From Ustulina deusta (taxonomy: Eukaryota; Ascomycota; Sordariomycetes; Xylariales; Xylariaceae), in the NCBI GenBank assembly GCA_023159155.1, contig JAJNNX010000008.1, positions 992,001 through 1,056,000 on the forward strand: a stretch of 64,000 nt of DNA, read 5' to 3'. Made by a program: the position numbers and the translations under genes. Shown piece by piece: positions 36,781-46,285 of this stretch. The notes beneath the pieces were generated by a model. It worked only from the letters and a program-made list of their open reading frames with translations. It was not told the origin of the DNA and did no database searches. How positions within the stretch are numbered: the stretch's first letter is position 1; each line of letters starts with the position of its first letter.

Positions 36781-37776
36781 CGAGCTCAATATCAGGATCA
36801 CGGCACTGACCGATAGCCGGTGGATTGGTTGTATAAATGTTGAAGAGCTGGTATGGAATCTCCAGAACAGGAGGTTTTGGGATCCGAAATTGGAGTCCCC
36901 TATACTACCTGCGACCCACGAGTCGGAATCCTCACGTAACAGTCACGACAGGAGAATAGACAAAATCATTAATTCAAGTCGCTGTCACAAGCCTAAACTT
37001 ATACAAAGCTCGTCTTAAAAGGAGATCGAGCACTGCAGAATAATCCGGATTGAAAGCTGCCGATGTTTTCCACTCAAAGCATTCTCAAAACAGTCTGACA
37101 GCGACTAACAACAAATTGTCAAACTTAGGATGGCTGAGGGTGGCGATAAAACGGAGCGAAATGGTACACGGTCGTATTGCGCAATTTAACACAGGTGTAC
37201 GCTTGACGGGAGCATTAGGTAAGACCTTACTATACATTTTAAGTCTAGTTTTCGAATGGAAGAGCTCCACCAGCACAGGATTGCAACAAGATGTCTCTTC
37301 ACTGCATGTGTAATCGGGTTGTCACGATGCGCAGGTCGACGCGGGAAAACGAAAAGCTTCACGATCGGTTGGGTTTTCAGCAGGGAAGAATTCACGTTTC
37401 TGATAAGAACCAACTACCCTGTCGTACTCTGATGGCCGGATTGCTTTGCATTCTGATGCCCAGACTTTTTAGCTTGATGATCGGCGGCGTTGCGCGGAAA
37501 CATGAGCTTCCATTGACAGCGACTTTTCAAAGCTAAGACATAAAAAGCAACGGTGTAACGGCAGTCACCAATCGGATTGCTAATGCCCGAATTAGAACGG
37601 CATGGTTGTATTTTCTCACCCAGCAGGAACTGCGACGATCCGTGATGTGCTGCCGGCACTCGCGTGGATCCAATGGGAGTGATGGCTGGCCCGCAGGGGT
37701 GTTTCCTATGGTATTACCGATCAACTGTCCCGGTCCTTTGTTGGAACTGTAATCCGTCTTGATAACTTGAGAAACT
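36781..37776. other. Spacer between the PKS remnant and the FAD oxidoreductase
   Basis: About 1 kb. The left part may be further PKS decay; the right part should contain the promoter of the oxidoreductase. Frames on both strands (for example 37414-37838) lack recognisable features. Confidence 0.45.
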
Positions 37777-39458
37777 ATGAGGGTCCCCTCCGCACCTATT
37801 CTGAGCTGCTGGCTCCTCGCGGGAATCGTAGTCGCCAAGACCTATCCCAACCAAGACTGTGTTCGTCCCTGTCTCACATCTTGGACCGCTTGCCATTCTC
37901 TAACACGCGGTCTAGTGCAATGCCCTCTCCAAACAGCTCCATGACGGTCAGGTGTACAGTCCTCAAACGACCAGCTATGTGGATCGCATCAAGTCGTACT
38001 TCTCCATCAGCGCCGCACTTGAGCCCTGGTGCATCGTGCTGCCGTCGACGACCCAGGAGGTTTCAGCAGTCATCCAGACTCTAACCGCGCACCAATGTCC
38101 CTTTGGAATCCAGAGTGGCGGCCACGGAGTGTTTCCCGGCGCCAACAGCGTTCGAAATGGCATCACCCTTGACCTAGGTGAGAGATAGAGCAGCACTCAT
38201 ATCTGGAGGATTTGGGCATGGCTCTTAGCTAACGGCGCAAAGGGAATATGAACACCACCACATATAATGCCGAAAGCAAAACGGCTTCTATCCAACCCGG
38301 ATGTCGCTGGAAGCCGGTATACGAGACATTAGCCGAGTACGGTGTGGCTGTGACTGGCGGACGGGACAGCGATGTGGGCGCCGGAGGCTTCATTCTTGGA
38401 GGAGGCAACTCGTTCTGGTCGGCGTCACACGGATGGGCTTGTGACAACGTGGTGAATTTTGAGGTCGTTCTTGCTGATGGCAGCATCATTAACGCCAATG
38501 CCGAAGATCACGCAGACCTCTGGACCGCTCTCAAAGGCGGGTCTGGTAATTTCGGTATAGTGACTCGGTTCGACATGAAGACCATAGAGTACGCCAATCC
38601 CCAAAACCACATATATGGAGGGTCTCTTACTTTTAGCCCCGAGTCGACTAAAGAGGCCATCGCGGCCTTGGTTGACTTTGTCGATAACCAGTCGAAAGAT
38701 CTGGCAAGCCATGCCTACACGGTATGGGCCTACATACCTAGCATAGGAACGGTCATCGTGTCATTCGTTGCGAACGTCTTGAATGACGACTCTACTTCGG
38801 GTTTCGACGGGATTATGGGCGTCCCGGGAATGACTAGCAGTAGTGTGCGATCTGCCACTATTGGAAACTTCACGGACGAGATCCTGTCGCCAAAGGGCTA
38901 CCGGTAGGCACCATCAGACACCCCAAGATTCGTCGTAGGGCCGCTGACACACTCAGGAATATCTGGGAGACGAGCGCTTATAAGAATGACGCCCGCGTGA
39001 TCCAGTATGCCGTGGACAAGTTCAACGACACTGTGGCGCGCATCGAGGCAGCGGTCTCGCCCGAGAAGCTCCTCCTTGTTGTGGGCAGCTTCCAACCCCT
39101 GACGCAGCCCATGGTCAGCCAAGCTGCCGCCAATGGCGGCAACATGCTAGGGCTGGAGGAACGTATCGAAAAGGGCAATGGGATCTTGTTCAACGCCGCG
39201 GTAAGTTTGTCCGGTGCCGAGAGCGAGGAGGCTGCCTCACCACTCGTGCGTGAGTGGCTGGACTCCGTCGACGAGTTTGCGAGGGGCGAGGACCTTAGCT
39301 GGGATTGGAGGTATCTGAATTACGCTTCTCGCGACCAAGACCCAATTGCGTCGTATGGCCAAGAGGCTGTTGAGAAGATTAGGGCTGCGGCTGCGAAGTA
39401 CGATCCCCAGGGGGTTTTCCAGAAGCTGCGCATGTCTGGATTCAAGATACCTACTTGA
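37777..39458 (+). CDS. Secreted FAD-linked oxidoreductase (berberine-bridge-enzyme-like)
   Basis: Four exons, 37777-37860, 37916-38177, 38243-38903 and 38957-39458, giving 502 residues. Introns are 55, 65 and 53 nt, with CTAAC/CTGAC branch sites near the acceptors and consistent phases; the first donor is the weak GTTCGT. Residues 1-20 form a signal peptide (hydrophobic ILSCWLLAGIVVA), so the protein is probably secreted or enters the secretory pathway. The FAD-binding-4 (PCMH) fold shows IQSGGHG, with His98 the likely covalent FAD site, then VGAGGFILGGGNSFWS, ACDNVVNFEVVLADG and LKGGSGNFGIVT. The C-terminal berberine-bridge motif is represented by YLNYASRDQDPIASYG. The second covalent residue (Cys) of bicovalent members is not obvious. 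Such enzymes oxidise metabolites in fungal biosynthetic clusters. It sits between PKS and P450 wrecks but has no stop or frameshift itself. The substrate is unknown. Confidence 0.85.
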
Positions 39459-39631
39459 GAGATTAACTCAATCAAGCTATTATTGGCTTTCGAGCCATAT
39501 AACGACTCTACACAGATAGCACAATGAATGAGTTGTGCTACTTATTTTACGCGGCTCGGTATCCGTGACGGTATTAGCGCCTTGGCTGATGACGCCGAGT
39601 CAACAACCATGATTTCTTGTCGCGGTTTCAG

Positions 39632-40055
39632 GCCCCTTTTGATCTCGAACGTGTTGTCCCTTCGGGGGATGGGATGGACGTGTCCAGCAAGATGCTTCTA
39701 GCGGCAACCATTGTAGGCATGGACGCGTGCTGTAGTTCACATAGATCATGCCGGGTTTAGCCCCGATGCGGACGCATAGCACCCTGAGAGGTGACTGGAG
39801 GGCGATAAGGCGTATTATAAAAAAGAAAAAGGATCCTTTACTATTGACGTGTGGCGCAGGTCACAGAGTATGTTGGGGGGACGCAATTCGTATCAAGAGA
39901 TCATTAAATCTGTCCCTACGCTACTACAAGCTCACGATATGGAGCTTGCCAATAAGGCGAAACACTTGACGGCCCACAACCGATGGTTTGTGTCCCAGTT
40001 TGGATTCCATGTTCGAGCACGTGGGGGGGGGGAGCCAAGAGGTGCGAATCTTTGA
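39632..40055 (+). pseudogene. Decayed cytochrome P450, C-terminal part
   Basis: Plus-strand fragments in three frames give the end of a fungal P450 in order. At 39632-39730 are LERVVPSGDG and ATIVGMDA, like the beta-sheet and 'GTIVGMNAWVVHRD' segment. A one-base frame change leads to VVHIDHAGFSPDADA, then a TAG, HPER, a TGA where the family has Trp (PERW), and LEGDKAYY. Another frame change reaches the heme loop CGAGHRVCWG with the heme cysteine codon at 39871-39873, where the first residue is Cys instead of Phe. A last shift gives IIKSVPTLLQAHDMELA then HNRWFVSQFGFHVRA, resembling the C-terminus of pisatin-demethylase-like P450s. The N-terminal two thirds were not found. Two stops and at least three frame changes make it nonfunctional. 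Confidence 0.8.
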
Positions 40056-40685
40056 TAACGAGATTCGGCGTTGGGAACTACTGAGACTAAATCGGTTGTA
40101 CACCATGATTGGTTTCGTCAAGGCAGCTGTTCTGCATAAAAGCCCGCCTCTTCCTCGCCAACGGATTCTGCTATGAAACTAGGCGAGAACTGGAAATATA
40201 CCACTCATAATAAGTCGGTATAGCATCACATTTGCTATTGCCAATGCCGCCTTAGACTGGTTCTTTAGCTTCCTCTGGGTGAGTATCTCCGTTTCAATGC
40301 CAGGCTTCGGCAAGACCGGCACACTTTTGTTGTAAATCTGTCACGAACCCCGGCGAAGCTTGCCATAGTCTTGATCTCATGACAACGATAACATATTCTG
40401 AAACCTTCCCAATTGCACTCTTTCGCCCCTCGCATACACACCTAACACCATGGGGCTTTTGTAGAGTTCTGAGGCAGCACAAAGCAGTTAAGACACCTCA
40501 GTGGGCGTTGGAAGATTCTGCCATTAACATACCCTGCCCACTGATCCAAAAGGGCTTGGTATTCTCCATTTTGACCAGGCTGTTTCGCTCTAGCTCCTCC
40601 CGGGCCTCTCAATTGGCTGATAAGCAGACCAAATCTCAAGCGAGTTTCGCTTGATCCACTGGAGCGGATAAATGAAGAGATTCCT
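40056..40685. other. Spacer with no recognised gene
   Basis: About 0.6 kb. A short frame at 40379-40654 (+) carries no recognisable motif. A G10 run at about 40023-40032 lies at its left edge, just inside the end of the P450 remnant. Confidence 0.4.
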
Positions 40686-40689
40686 TGAT

Positions 40690-41062
40690 TTTGCTGTATT
40701 CTCTGGTCCGGTTGATGAAAACTGGACGATGCCGGGGGGGATGCCGGGGTTTGATGTATTCTCTGGTCCGGTTGATAAAAGCTGGATGATACCGGGGGTA
40801 TTATGTCCAGAGCGTTTACCGGGGGGTATCCCGGGATTTGCCGTATTATCTCATCCGGTAGATAAAAGCTGGACGATGTCGGAGGTATTATGTCCAGAGC
40901 GTTTACCGGGGGGTATCCCGGGGTTTGCCGTATTATCTCATCCGGTAGATAAAAGCTGGACGATGTCGGAGGTATTATGCCCAGAGCGTTTACCGGGGGG
41001 GTTCCCGGGATTTGCCGTATTATCTGATCTGGTAGATAAAAGCTGGACGATGCCGGAGGTAT
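40690..41062 (+). repeat. In-frame tandem repeat (60- then 87-bp period, five copies of a core)
   Basis: A core of about 50 bases beginning TTG(C/A)(T/C)GTATT occurs at 40691, 40751, 40838, 40925 and 41012, so the spacings are 60, 87, 87 and 87 bases. All are multiples of three. The plus-strand frame from 40672 to 41082 is open through the whole array and repeats a protein core like FAVLSHPVDKSWTMSE, with the longer units adding VLCPERLPGGIPG. The 87-bp copies are nearly identical at the DNA level, so the expansion is recent. Whether the frame is translated is unknown. It could be a minisatellite that happens to stay open, or a small repeat protein. Confidence 0.85.
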
Positions 41063-41445
41063 CGTGCCTTGTGCGAGTGTAGAAGAGTTTCGAAGGGCAT
41101 CATCGCTGTTTGCAATTCCCTATTTAAGAATCTGCAGTCAGCACTCGGCATATAATATGGTAAAGACGGGGGGTTACACGCAAATAGGCAAATATCACAG
41201 ATGTCTCGGGATATCGATGCGGTGAACTGATCCCTCGAGGCTTCGTGCGGTGGCTCTAACCCCAGACACTGTGGATCAACAGGGACAAACGAGGTTAAGG
41301 CGCAATTGGGACATTGAAGGCCGTAGCCAACTTCAAGTTGAATTAGTCGACACTGGGTAGAGAGGTAGTTGAAGCCGCACGTGCAGCATTTGTAAGTGGC
41401 GAGTGCTCGGGATGCCGGGGGGACTCCGTGTCCTGACGTGTTCAT
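41020..41445 (-). CDS. Possible small cysteine-containing protein, unrecognised
   Basis: An open frame of 141 residues from an ATG at 41445. The middle contains several cysteines in a zinc-ribbon-like arrangement (KCCTCG ... QCPNC, about 25 residues apart), then more spaced cysteines (DICDICLFAC). Its 3' end overlaps the last tandem-repeat copy on the other strand, which weakens it. No family is recognised; it may be chance. Confidence 0.25.
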   Translation of the reverse strand: MNTSGHGVPPASRALATYKCCTCGFNYLSTQCRLIQLEVGYGLQCPNCALTSFVPVDPQCLGLEPPHEASRDQFTASISRDICDICLFACNPPSLPYYMPSADCRFLNRELQTAMMPFETLLHSHKARYLRHRPAFIYQIR

Positions 41446-42599
41446 AATGTGTAAGCGTGATATCCTATCTTAAACCGAGTGCTGGATAAGTACTACAGCA
41501 TAGCTAGGGGTCGATCCGATGTTCTTCTAAGTTGAAAATCAACAAAATATTGATTCGGGTGTTACAAGTTTGTCCACCATGTGGTGGCTATGTTTTAGTC
41601 GCAACAATCCTGTGAGGTCAAGGAAAGGGTCAGAGGGTCTTTGTTTGGATTTCATGTCGGGTAACGACGAGGGAGCAAGGCCATACTGCCCGGGTGCTGT
41701 TGCTGTAACTGGCATCCAAGAAAGTGATAGGCAGCTACCTAAGGCCAAATGTGTTAGAACAAGTGGTTACTAGACAAGGCATAGGGGTCTCGTCCTGTAA
41801 ATAGACGTCTACGACGTACCTGTCTACGACGTACCCAGGAATACCTGCATTGCGAAGCAGAGCAAGCTGTTCGCAACCATCATGTGCCCTGCATTTGAGG
41901 AAGTAAAATATGCCAGTACAGAAGGTTGGAAGCGAATCTAAAATTATCACAATATTTTCTTTTGACTTACATTCACAAACAATGGTTCAGCGAAGCATGA
42001 GCTCGGAATAAGTCGAAATTTCACTCCCCAATGTTTTATGGTTGGTGAGAGGGGTGGGAGGCTAAGATGATGGTCCAATCGGATGACCACCCTGCACCAC
42101 CAGTTACCCAGTTGGGAAGTCAACAAGGAACAGGTCTCTTAACCAGATCTCCAGGTCCATTGCCATTACAGATACCTAGAGCGGTAGAGGCGGATCAATT
42201 TTCAGGTAAATCGTACCCGGGGCTTTGATTGGATAGAAGCTATAGACGAGAAGGATAAACGTATTGACCCTTAAGGGTCAGAGACTCTCCTCGAAATGCC
42301 CATTTGCGCACTGAAAATAACCCGCCCATATGTAATTGTGCAGGCTGGAAGTAGCCCACCCCCTCGATGGTCTTAACCATCCCCATGCCATCGAAGAAGT
42401 CGTAACACTGCGTGTCATAAAACCATGCGCCGCCAAATCGGCAACCGTACCACCCAGCTTTGGCGCAGAATTTTTATGTGTGCCAAACTTGCGCAAATCT
42501 GTAACCACCAGAGACGCCGGCTCCTGCATCACGTCATATAAAACCATCATAACCTATGCACCGACAATGCAACCAGATACTATAACCCGCGCCTTCCCA
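41446..42599. other. Intergenic region, no gene recognised
   Basis: About 1.15 kb between the repeat area and the next gene. A short direct duplication (GTCTACGACGTACC, twice in tandem with a small difference) lies at about 41806-41835. Short frames near 42278-42605 occur on both strands without family features. Confidence 0.45.
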
Positions 42600-44122
42600 T
42601 CATAAACGCCTGGCCATTAATGAATTTTTCACCACATGCTCATCCAGGTTAAACAATGACCGAACAACGCCGACTTTCGCTTCCTGTCTGCGCCGCCTTT
42701 TCCCGGGTAAATCTCTGGGGCGATCTGACTCACGGTTCTCAGAAAAACTTGCATTTAAAACCTCTGAGAAAACCCCCCTTTTTCGCTTCGATGAGGTGGG
42801 CTTAAAATTTGGCGGGGTAACAGTCCCGGAACTTGACGGAGTCTCGAGAGCTGACACCGCTTCATTGTCATAAGTATCCATAACGGTAGCATCAAAATCG
42901 CCCACAATATCCGAACCAAGAGCCTTGCCTAAGCGCTCTTTGAGCCCCAGGACTGGCCAGACCGGGACCTGCGCATACTCGACTTTGATCTCTGCGTTAC
43001 CCGTTGGTGCGACATCAGGTTCGTGGAACATAGAAAGCAGGGCCGCGGGCACTATTGCGGTATAAACTATGAACGCGTCTTCCTCTTCGGCAACCGTCAA
43101 CAGATGGACCTTGACATCTCGAGGGATAAACTCGGCGCTGTTCCTGACATCTGGATAGACCAGTTGCTGAGCCATGGCCAACATGACTGCGACGAAGTAA
43201 GAATCCTCATCCAGGTTCTTTGGTATCAGGGCTTTTGAGCGGAGAGCCTGCAGCCGACGAACTGGATGATTGGCCGTCCCGTTCGGCCCGCTCATTATGT
43301 TATAGCAAGTTCTCCTAACATGGTTAATGTGACTACGGCTCACGTAGGCCAGCATTGACGGATCGTTGGAGGTGCTTAGAGCAGTCGAAGCTCCCAAATA
43401 GCTAGCCGCCTGGCTTGTGGTCCAGGTAGTAGAAGAATCGAAGGAAGTTGTGCTCGTGTTTGGATATATGTGATTGAATAGCAGGTGACAACGAACAGCG
43501 TGAGGATAGCGGCGGGGACCAAATCGAAGATCCAGGTCCACCTGGTCCTGAGGGTACATGAATGTTTTGGGATAAAACTCGGAAAGTAAGGTGCTCATAG
43601 CGCGAGTCTTGGACAACTCAGGCTGGGCCGAGGACATGAGCAGATTGAGGACCCCAATGATCGAGATAACAGCCGGCGGCGTGCTGGGAGGGGACCAGGG
43701 CGGCGAAGAAGGAGAAGGAGTTGGTGTCTCATGGGGAGGGAGCCGTACGAAGCGGCAGCCGAGCAATTTTGCATGAAGGTCTGTCCAGCAGAGCGGGCGC
43801 ACGAAAAGCTGGAGACCAGCATGGTCGTGGAGAATATCGTAGAGGGACCCAGGCTGAGGGGATATGAGCATCCGACGCCGCCGCCTGCGCTTCGTCTCAG
43901 TCGCTGGGGTGGGCATTTCGCCTCGGGTGATCAAGGCACTGGATGACTTCATCGCTGCGTTAGCCGAAATCTTATCGTCGATGAGTGCGCAAGCCTGCAC
44001 CGCGTCGCTGCGCCAAGCATTAGTGTAAACGAAAGGGTAGAGAATGACGAGGAAGGGGTCAGTGGAACTCACCGGTCGGTTGCTCGTAAATAAGGTGCGG
44101 GCGCCTGAATCTTAATCCTCAT
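42600..44122 (-). CDS. Conserved-looking fungal protein of unknown function
   Basis: Two exons, 44122-44073 and 44007-42600, total 485 residues. The intron 44008-44072 (65 nt) has a GTGAGT donor, an ACTAAT branch and a CAG acceptor, and joins the phases exactly. The apparent start at 44072 is a GTG that is really this splice donor. After MRIKIQ and a short helix (DAVQACALIDDKISANAAMK) come a basic patch with six arginines, a compact middle with motifs such as SLYDILHDHAGLQLFV and DLHAKLLGCRFVRLP, a proline-rich linker and a long folded part (SYFVAVMLAMAQQLVYPD, KVHLLTVAEEEDAFIVYTA). The C-terminus is basic with nuclear-localisation-like clusters (SSKRKRG, GKRRRRQ), suggesting a nuclear protein. 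I do not recognise the family. It lies head-to-head with ARPC3 across about 1 kb. Confidence 0.7.
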
Positions 44123-45097
44123 CGAAGGAAGGCACAGGCATGCAGCCAGGTAGGTAACAGGTATCGCCAAGAAGCGCGCAGCGCAAAATGCAGGGCACAA
44201 AACAGGGCAGAAGCCAGGGCAAAAACCACTGGTGATGCAACAACAATCTCAACACGGGGGCGAAATCAGATTTCACCACGGTGTTATCTCGATAAAAGAA
44301 GGGCAGTCGTAGAAATGCGTAGCCGCTCGAGATGAGGGCGGGATAAGATGCGACGCGAGTTGAGACACTTGATTGAAGCGGGCGGCAAAATGGATGACGA
44401 GAGTGGTGGAGTGGGCAGAAAGGTGGGAGGCAGTGAGATGGGGGGCAACACGGAGGAACATGGGGGCTGAGCGAGAGACGCGACTGGGAGGGGCGGGACG
44501 CTTTTTATCTTTGTGGCCGTCTTAGGTAAGAAAGAGCGATGTCACTGCTGCTACGCGTGAGCAGGTGACTTGGAGAGCTCAAGACCCACATCGGCACGGA
44601 CAGATACCTGGTACCGCCGGAGCTAGGACCTGCCAACAGGCGAACTATGCCAGAAGCGGTGTATTTGCGTGCCACAGATGCTGTGCCACATTTCATTACG
44701 CCCTTACCGCCACTCACTGGCCACTCACAATACAGAATGGACCTGTCTAGTGCCAGATGACGCAAGGCAACAGCAATCCCTGAAGCGCCAAGAATAGTAG
44801 GTACAGTTAAACTACAGTATGCCCACTGTATATGGGTCCAACTGCGGCATTTGCCACTTGTGCACTAGACCAGCTTACCTCACATATGGCTGTTAGCCGG
44901 CACGTCCAAGTGGCGTCCCCGATCAATTTCACGACGTCAGCCTTCACCAACGCTTGGTAGCCTTGTCCCAGGAGAGTCGAGAGCCCCTCCAAAACATCGT
45001 CCCATCCACCCAACCGCACAAGGACAGCAATCGAGCCTCGAATAACTCCGACGTCAAATCCAGCAGTGCCGGCTCCCTGCCGTGGACCGTTGACAAG
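44123..45097. promoter_or_regulatory. Bidirectional promoter region between the unknown gene and ARPC3
   Basis: About 1 kb between divergently transcribed genes. A minus-strand frame starting inside ARPC3 at 45748 reaches 44807, but it reads through ARPC3 antisense and is not credible. No specific factor site can be named with confidence. Confidence 0.5.
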
Positions 45098-45999
45098 ATG
45101 CCGGTATGTAAAACATCCCCCGCGGCTGCGCCTAAACAGCCTCAGGCACCCGATGTTGCGATGAACCACTGTTAGGACTTGTCGTATGAACAAACCAACA
45201 ACTCGCACCACTTGACCCATTCCCAACCTCCAGCACCAACAATCCCCTCGAGTCGGCGCGAGGACAGCATGGATATCTATTCCCAAGACCCCCCGCTGAC
45301 CCACCGCCCACCCAACAAACAGGCCTACAACTCCATGTTCAACGAAGACCCTTCCATCCCACGCCTGATCGGCAACGTGCCGCTCCTCCCCCTGCGCACC
45401 AAGACGCGCGGGCCCGCGTATGTCCTGCCGGCCTCGAACCCGCCGCTCCCCGCCAACGAGTCGCCGGACCCGGACTCGGAATCCTACGACATCCTGGACG
45501 AGGTGCTCTCGCTGTTCCGCGCCAACACCTTCTTCCGGAACTTCGAGATCCAGGGGGCCGCCGACCGCCTGCTGATCTACGGCATCCTCTTCGTGAGCGA
45601 GTGCCTCGGCAAGATCCGTCCGACCCACGGCGTCCGGGACGCCACCAAGGAGGTCATGAACACCGCTCTCGACCTCAACTTCTCCATACCGGGGGACCCC
45701 GGTTTCCCTTTGAACCAGGCACGTTTTACGCTCTTGGTTTCCGGTCATCCCCCCCCCTCCCTCCCCAGTTTATTTTGCCCCATGCAATCTATGGGCTGAC
45801 CATATTTCTTTCCCCCCAGATGTACGAAGCGCCGCAAGACCGTCAAGACGCCGAACAGCTACGGCAGTACCTAGCCCAAGTGCGACAAGAGCTTGCGGCA
45901 CGGTTACTCGCGCGAGTATACGAAGATGGCGGGGACGGAAAGCCGAGCAAGTGGTGGTTAAGCTTCACGAAGAGAAAGTTTATGGGCAAGTCCTTGTAG
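45098..45999 (+). CDS. ARC18: Actin-related protein 2/3 complex subunit 3 (p21-Arc)
   Basis: Three exons, 45098-45103, 45323-45718 and 45820-45999, giving 193 residues (the animal protein has about 178). The first coding exon holds only Met-Pro; joined across the intron it gives MPAYNSMFNED, the typical start. Family blocks are RLIGNVPLLPLRTKTRGPAY, DILDEVLSLFRANTFFRNFE, GAADRLLIYGILFVSECL, SIPGDPGFPLNQMYEAP and GKPSKWWLSFTKRKFMGKSL at the end. The protein is part of the seven-subunit Arp2/3 complex that nucleates branched actin at endocytic patches. The second intron (45719-45819) begins with GCACGT after CAG, a GC-AG intron; no GT donor preserves the frame. The extra length lies in an insert after GPAY (proline and acidic residues). 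The symbol follows the yeast name; ARPC3 is the general one. Confidence 0.95.
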
Positions 46000-46285
46000 A
46001 TGAGACTCAGGAGGAGGTGGTGGGAGAGAGCCGGGAGCTCTGACTCGCTCGATATCAGATAAGGCCAAGACAATCACACCAGGCCGGCCTACCGGTACTT
46101 TACGAGTCGCGTCGCAGACTACCAAGTTGAATGACTGCATCAACCAAAAAGAGAGAAATTTCCTCATGTCTAACGGGGTATCGTTTTCCTATATATGCTG
46201 GGTGCAACACTCGCCTCCAACGCCACTAACGGGGAGGCATCATCTAAAGACTATTTCTGTGAAGATGCTCGTATTTATAAAATTC

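Noticed and set aside
38990..39240. Possible extra intron starting at a GTAAGT near 39200 in the FAD oxidoreductase
   Set aside because: The sequence across it (FNAAVSLSGAE) fits the family block and the frame continues; splicing there would remove conserved residues.
40690..41062. CRISPR-like array
   Set aside because: The repeats are long, directly adjacent and in frame, with no unique spacers; the genome is eukaryotic.
42278..42605. Overlapping frames of about 90 codons on both strands 3' of the unknown gene
   Set aside because: No family features, mutually exclusive strands, most likely flanking sequence.
44807..45748. Minus-strand frame of 313 codons antisense to ARPC3
   Set aside because: It is Gly/Val/Arg-rich shadow sequence of the GC-rich ARPC3 exon; ARPC3 on the plus strand matches its family over the full length.
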